64,000 bases of DNA from the NCBI GenBank assembly GCA_040218535.1, contig JAVJRG010000008.1:124001-188000 (forward strand), given 5' to 3'. The stretch comes from Lacipirellulaceae bacterium (GTDB lineage: Bacteria > Planctomycetota > Planctomycetia > Pirellulales > Lacipirellulaceae). The position numbers and the translations under genes are program-made. The notes beneath the pieces were generated by a model. The model saw nothing but the letters and a program-made list of their open reading frames with translations. It was not told where the DNA came from and searched no databases. Each line of letters opens with the position of its first letter. Position 1 is the first letter of the stretch. This document shows positions 60,520 to 64,000 of this stretch, in pieces.

Positions 60520-62391
60520 TCAAAGGATTTTCTCAACGCGGACTTGGCGTTCGACCATCAAGTTTCCTCGCTTTACTGCGGTTTGGCTCAGTCTTGCAAC
60601 TGTTTCGTCAAGCGACGATTCGCTGCAAACCAGCGCTACCGAGCGAAATCCTCCCAGCCACCAACGGTCGTCGCTCACGTGAACATGGTCTCCCGGCTGA
60701 ATGGACAACTCTCGCATGGTCTCCGCGGGAAGTTGCAAGGTGGGTTCGGTTCCGGGAACGATTTCCATAGGTAGAACTTGCGAGCGACCAATCTTTTCGT
60801 AGTTCGGCTCACCGTTCTTGAATCGGCGAATCGCCTCTCCTAGCGATTGCATGACCAGTCCAATACGGGGCGTGGTCTCGCGAGCGGAGGAAAGCGTGAT
60901 GGCAATTGCCGGTACGAGTGTGGCGACTAAGCCAAACAGTGCACGAATGTAGCTGTAGCCGTTGTCGCCGGGGACCCCGTGGGAAAAGGGCCGAACCAGC
61001 ATCGGAAAGAAGTGAGAAAGGACGAGTGCGACGAAACCGATAATCACTGACCAAAAAGCAGCACGACTGGTCATCCGTGGCCACAAACATCCGAGGACGA
61101 TCGCCACAACCAACGGCGGGGCCACGGTGCTCGTGAAAGCCGACAACGCCTGGTAGATCGAGTCGAACCGTGTGAACAAAGGCAACAAAGCTACACCTAA
61201 AGCGGCAGAACCAATCGCAACGTATTTTGCCACTTTCAAATACTCATCATCGGGACGATTTGGACGCAGCGTCCGCCACACATCATTGACCGCAACGGCT
61301 GAAACGGCCGTGATCAATGTGTCGAGCGTACTCATCAACGCCGCCACGACTGTGGCGACGACCAAGCCGAACAGCCCGGGCACCCGGCAAACGCGCCGCG
61401 TTACACGGACGAAAATGTTCTCTGAGAGTTGCTTCTCCGCGGTGGTCACTTCGCCGTTCTCTTCCGGAACGTCTTCGAAGCCTTCGTTCTCTGCGGTCAT
61501 CTGTCCTGATTCGACCAGCGAGCGACCGATCCAGCCCGCGTTGCTTACCGCTACAGCAGCCAATGGCATCATGACGATGACTACCACGAGCATCGCCTTG
61601 CGGCCATCACGGACTGAGCGTGCGGACAGGAAACGCATGAGGATTCCCTGGTTGATGAAGTAAAACGCGAACGTACCGACGATCGCGTCGTTCCAAAAAT
61701 CGCCCACGAAATTCAAGTCAGCCGAATCATTGAAGTTGGCGAACGGCAATCGGTGTGACTCGGGGAGATTCTCCCAGAAAGGTGTCCAGCCTCCTAATTC
61801 CCACAGACCGAGCGCGAAAATCCCTAGTCCTACAGCCAGCAAGAGAAAACCTTGCAGGAGGTCGGTCATTAGGACGGAGGTCTGCCCGCCAGCGTGAAGA
61901 TACAGCCCCGAGACGACTGCCATCAACGCTGCGGTCATCACCACGTTCCAGCCAAACAGTCCGTAGAAGAATTGGCCAATCGTATAGAGGTTAATCGCAA
62001 CGTAACCCTCCAGGTAGAGCAGCATCAAGATCATCACGAGTAGCCGCGTTCGTCGATCAAAGCGACGCTCGAAATACTCGGGGATCGAAGCGATCCGGTT
62101 GTAGTAGACGATTGGCAGCCAACCCAGGAGAAACAAGGGAAGCACAAACCACTCGTTGGTGTAGGGCAACACCGCACACGTGCCGAAGCGGTAGCCTGTT
62201 TCCGCATACTGGACGAAGCTGTAGGAGCCGACGAGCGTGGCGATGCAGCTTACTGCGATCAGCCACCAACTAAATCGCCGCCCAGCGAAAAAGAAATCGT
62301 CGGTCGTGTTCGTGAACTTCCCGAACCACATCCCGACCGCGACGATGGCCACGAAATAAGCCACTAGCACGATCCAGTCCCCGGCAGACAT
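60520..62391 (-). CDS. Sodium:solute symporter (SSS family), 623 aa
   Basis: This is a membrane transporter with about 13 hydrophobic segments, starting DWIVLVAYFVAIVAVGMW. TDDFFFAGRRFSWW (about 30-43) is the family motif between helices 1 and 2, and further helices are LLGWLPIVYYNRIASIPEYFE, VVSGLYLHAGGQTSVLMTD and STLDTLITAVSAVAVNDVW (SSS motif). A cytosolic C-terminal tail of about 110 residues (LPAETMRELSIQPGDHVHVSD) could be regulatory. Substrate is unknown. ATG 62391 was chosen over 62430, which adds 13 residues without family likeness. Confidence 0.88.
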   Translation of the reverse strand: MSAGDWIVLVAYFVAIVAVGMWFGKFTNTTDDFFFAGRRFSWWLIAVSCIATLVGSYSFVQYAETGYRFGTCAVLPYTNEWFVLPLFLLGWLPIVYYNRIASIPEYFERRFDRRTRLLVMILMLLYLEGYVAINLYTIGQFFYGLFGWNVVMTAALMAVVSGLYLHAGGQTSVLMTDLLQGFLLLAVGLGIFALGLWELGGWTPFWENLPESHRLPFANFNDSADLNFVGDFWNDAIVGTFAFYFINQGILMRFLSARSVRDGRKAMLVVVIVMMPLAAVAVSNAGWIGRSLVESGQMTAENEGFEDVPEENGEVTTAEKQLSENIFVRVTRRVCRVPGLFGLVVATVVAALMSTLDTLITAVSAVAVNDVWRTLRPNRPDDEYLKVAKYVAIGSAALGVALLPLFTRFDSIYQALSAFTSTVAPPLVVAIVLGCLWPRMTSRAAFWSVIIGFVALVLSHFFPMLVRPFSHGVPGDNGYSYIRALFGLVATLVPAIAITLSSARETTPRIGLVMQSLGEAIRRFKNGEPNYEKIGRSQVLPMEIVPGTEPTLQLPAETMRELSIQPGDHVHVSDDRWWLGGFRSVALVCSESSLDETVARLSQTAVKRGNLMVERQVRVEKIL

Positions 62392-62451
62392 TGTGACGCC
62401 AGCGGCGAGTAGAAAGGAATCACGGAGCATTGATGCCTCTTCTCAGAGAGT

Positions 62452-62483
62452 GGGTGGCTGGGGACGAGCGTAGCGAGCCCCCA
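62452..62483. repeat. Repeat element sharing core with 22269-22344
   Basis: GGGTGGCTGGGGACGAGCG starts the element, followed by TAGCGAGCCCCCAG. About 31 of 34 bases are the same as the minus-strand right half of the 22.3 kb hairpin. Here only a half element is present, with no clear long partner arm, although GACGAGCG/TAGCGAGCCC is partly self-complementary. Confidence 0.75.
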
Positions 62484-62501
62484 GTAGCGTTGGGGCGAGT
62501 A

Positions 62502-62702
62502 TCAGCTAATCGCAATTCTTATCCAAGCAGCATGAACCGCAGCAGACAACAGTGTGCCGCAAACCAGAACGATAATCAGGCGTCGATCGGTCCAAAGCGA
62601 CCAACGGACGGCCCCGCTACGCAAACTGAGCACAAGCGACGCGACTAGCAAACAGCCACCAATGCCGTAAAAATAGAGCCAACTAATCCAAGCATCGTGC
62701 AT
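62502..62702 (-). CDS. Small two-helix membrane protein upstream of the symporter gene, 66 aa
   Basis: From ATG 62702 the protein is MHDAWISWLYFYGIGGCLLV, then a short charged loop (RSGAVRWSLWTDRR) and a second helix LIIVLVCGTLLSAAVHAAWI. Two membrane helices with a basic cytosolic loop resemble small accessory subunits known next to some SSS transporters (DUF4212-type), but I cannot show homology. The frame extends 57 codons upstream, with low hydrophobicity, so a longer protein is possible. It is on the same strand as the symporter gene, whose start lies about 110 bases downstream with the repeat in between. Ribosome site is weak. Confidence 0.55.
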   Translation of the reverse strand: MHDAWISWLYFYGIGGCLLVASLVLSLRSGAVRWSLWTDRRLIIVLVCGTLLSAAVHAAWIRIAIS

Positions 62703-62917
62703 GCGGATAATCCAACCGGGTGCTTTCTGTGTGTTCAGGGAAGTTGGCGTTATCTTAGCCGTTCGGGTTTGGTTTTGAACAGGAGAGAACGAAGGCAACC
62801 AGAGAGTAGGAATCTCTTTGATGCCTTTTCTGACTACCGAGGTAAACTGAAGTTGCCGTTTTAGCCGCGTCACTCGTGCCGCGCTCGCCTCGAACTAGCA
62901 ATCATGGTCGACCACCA

Positions 62918-64000
62918 ATGAACAATCGTCTTCTGACTCTACTCTCGACTTTCATGCTTTGCTCCTTGGAGCTTGGCGTAGCAACCCAGAGTGCTTACGC
63001 TGAGCCTATGCGATTCTACTGCGGCACCTATACAACTCGCCTAGGGCACGTCGATGGCAAGGCAAAAGCGATTGGCATTTATGAACTTGATGGCCAGTCC
63101 GATGAGATTCGCTCGCTTGGCCTGTCCCCGCCGATAACCAACAGTTCGCATCTCTGCGCATCGAAAGATGGAACCAAGCTTTACGTCAGTAGCGAAGTCG
63201 TGGAGTATGAGGGGAAGGAAGATGGCTATCTGACGGTCTTCGACGTCGATTCCGAAACGGGGGCACTGACATTTCGCCAGCGTGTGAGCTCAAGCGGTCC
63301 AGGGCCTGCTTACGTTCATCTTGATCAGTCAGGAAAGTATCTGCTGCTGGCAAACTACGTCGCGGGGAACGTCGTCGTTTATCCGATCTTCCCGGACGGC
63401 ACACTTGGAGAGCCGACTTCCAAGGTCGAACATCGCGGCAGCAGCATCAACGCCGCTCGGCAGGAAGGGCCGCACCCGCACTCGATCGTTCCCAGTCCTG
63501 ACAACCGTTTCGTTTATGTCCCCGACCTGGGAATCGACCGGATTGTCGCTTATCGCCTTGACTCGGAAACGGGTCGGCTTGAAGCAGCCTCGGAGTTCGA
63601 CGCCAAGACGCCTCCCGGCAGTGGCCCGCGGCATTTCGTATTCGGTGCGGGCGATCAGTCTGAAGGAGGCACCTTCGCTTACTGCTCGCTGGAGCTTTCT
63701 TCCGAGTTGGCCGTCTATCGAGTGACGGAGGGCAAGCTCACGGAAGTCTCTCGACAGTCTACCTTGCCTGAGGAGTTCACCGGCGAAAGCACGACAGCAG
63801 AGGTTCGCGTCAGCGCGGACGGCAGGCATGTTTATGTTGCCAATCGAGGCCACGATAGTATCGCCGTATTCGACTTGTCTAAAGATCCCGCAAAGCCGAA
63901 ACTCGTGGAAATCGTCAAGACCGCAGGGCGTACGCCGAGAAACTTTGGTCCCTCGCCCGACGGGAATTGGCTGGTCGTTGGGAATCAGGATTCGCACACG
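62918..64000 (+). CDS. Exported 7-bladed beta-propeller lactonase (6-phosphogluconolactonase-like), C-terminus outside window
   Basis: The frame runs from ATG 62918 to the last base (361 codons so far), with no stop. A signal peptide runs to about residue 28 (MNNRLLTLLSTFMLCSLELG). Blades are visible: FYCGTYTTRLGHVDGKAKAI, NSSHLCASKDGTKLYVSSE, PGPAYVHLDQSGKYLLLANY, GPHPHSIVPSPDNRFVYVPD, GPRHFVF and NFGPSPDGNWLVVGNQDS. The HPHS and ANY(x)G signatures fit the YbhE-type lactonase family (PF10282). An exported lactonase of this type is often annotated as 6-phosphogluconolactonase; substrate outside the cytoplasm is unknown. Confidence 0.88.
   Translation, partial: MNNRLLTLLSTFMLCSLELGVATQSAYAEPMRFYCGTYTTRLGHVDGKAKAIGIYELDGQSDEIRSLGLSPPITNSSHLCASKDGTKLYVSSEVVEYEGKEDGYLTVFDVDSETGALTFRQRVSSSGPGPAYVHLDQSGKYLLLANYVAGNVVVYPIFPDGTLGEPTSKVEHRGSSINAARQEGPHPHSIVPSPDNRFVYVPDLGIDRIVAYRLDSETGRLEAASEFDAKTPPGSGPRHFVFGAGDQSEGGTFAYCSLELSSELAVYRVTEGKLTEVSRQSTLPEEFTGESTTAEVRVSADGRHVYVANRGHDSIAVFDLSKDPAKPKLVEIVKTAGRTPRNFGPSPDGNWLVVGNQDSHT

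Overview
The window reads as a chromosomal segment of a planctomycete, most likely order Pirellulales. This is an inference from gene families: two DUF1559 proteins (one with a prepilin-type N-terminus), several PEP-CTERM surface proteins, a lysine/alanine-rich histone H1-like protein, a cyanobacterial/planctomycete-style two-domain ThiE, a DUF1207 outer-membrane protein, a DUF1080 sugar hydrolase and a Gram-negative lpxB. Most genes look like moderately high GC DNA (about 57-62% in lines I counted). No rRNA, tRNA, CRISPR, transposase or phage gene was seen.

Layout. 1-5.8 kb, plus strand: the end of a UDP-N-acetylhexosamine pyrophosphorylase, an MFS transporter, lpxB and an M50 protease, then a 1.28 kb gene-free stretch leading to the histone-like gene and a clean terminator. 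5.9-15 kb: Mrp ATPase, M20 deacylase, small exported protein, metallo-beta-lactamase-fold hydrolase, then a compact minus-strand run (mannose-1-phosphate guanylyltransferase, unknown, ruvX, unknown, SDR epimerase), then thiE. 15-24.6 kb, mostly plus: a TPR-like membrane protein with clpC, a large flavin/iron-sulfur fusion protein with a DUF547 protein, and a DUF1207 barrel. 24.6-36 kb: a surface-protein region with PEP-CTERM, lamin-tail, DUF7453, DUF1559 and choice-of-anchor I proteins. 36-41.6 kb, minus: thioesterase, stand-alone rpsR, two FixJ-like regulators and a PAS histidine kinase. 41.7-50 kb, minus: a six-gene run of MarR-like regulator, giant TolC, HlyD adaptor, MacB-like ATPase and permease, and a GT4 glycosyltransferase, preceded by a regularly spaced repeat array. 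50-57 kb: sugar and sugar-acid catabolism (SMP-30 lactonase, zinc alcohol dehydrogenase, UxaE-like epimerase, RbsD/FucU mutarotase, COG3618 lactonase, DUF1080 hydrolase). 57-64 kb: a MASE1-PAS kinase with a Rcp1-like regulator, a sodium:solute symporter with a tiny membrane protein, and a truncated 7-bladed lactonase.

About ten long imperfect palindromes sit in the gaps between genes. At least two of them (22.3 kb and 62.46 kb) share a nearly identical core, so they look like a dispersed REP-like family. The most unusual items are the flavoprotein whose FAD-binding C-terminal motif sits at its N-terminus and which is fused to a NapH-like iron-sulfur membrane module, the operator-like array ahead of the efflux operon, an orphan minus-strand terminator near 7.2 kb, and small AT-richer genes of unknown function placed inside otherwise ordinary operons.
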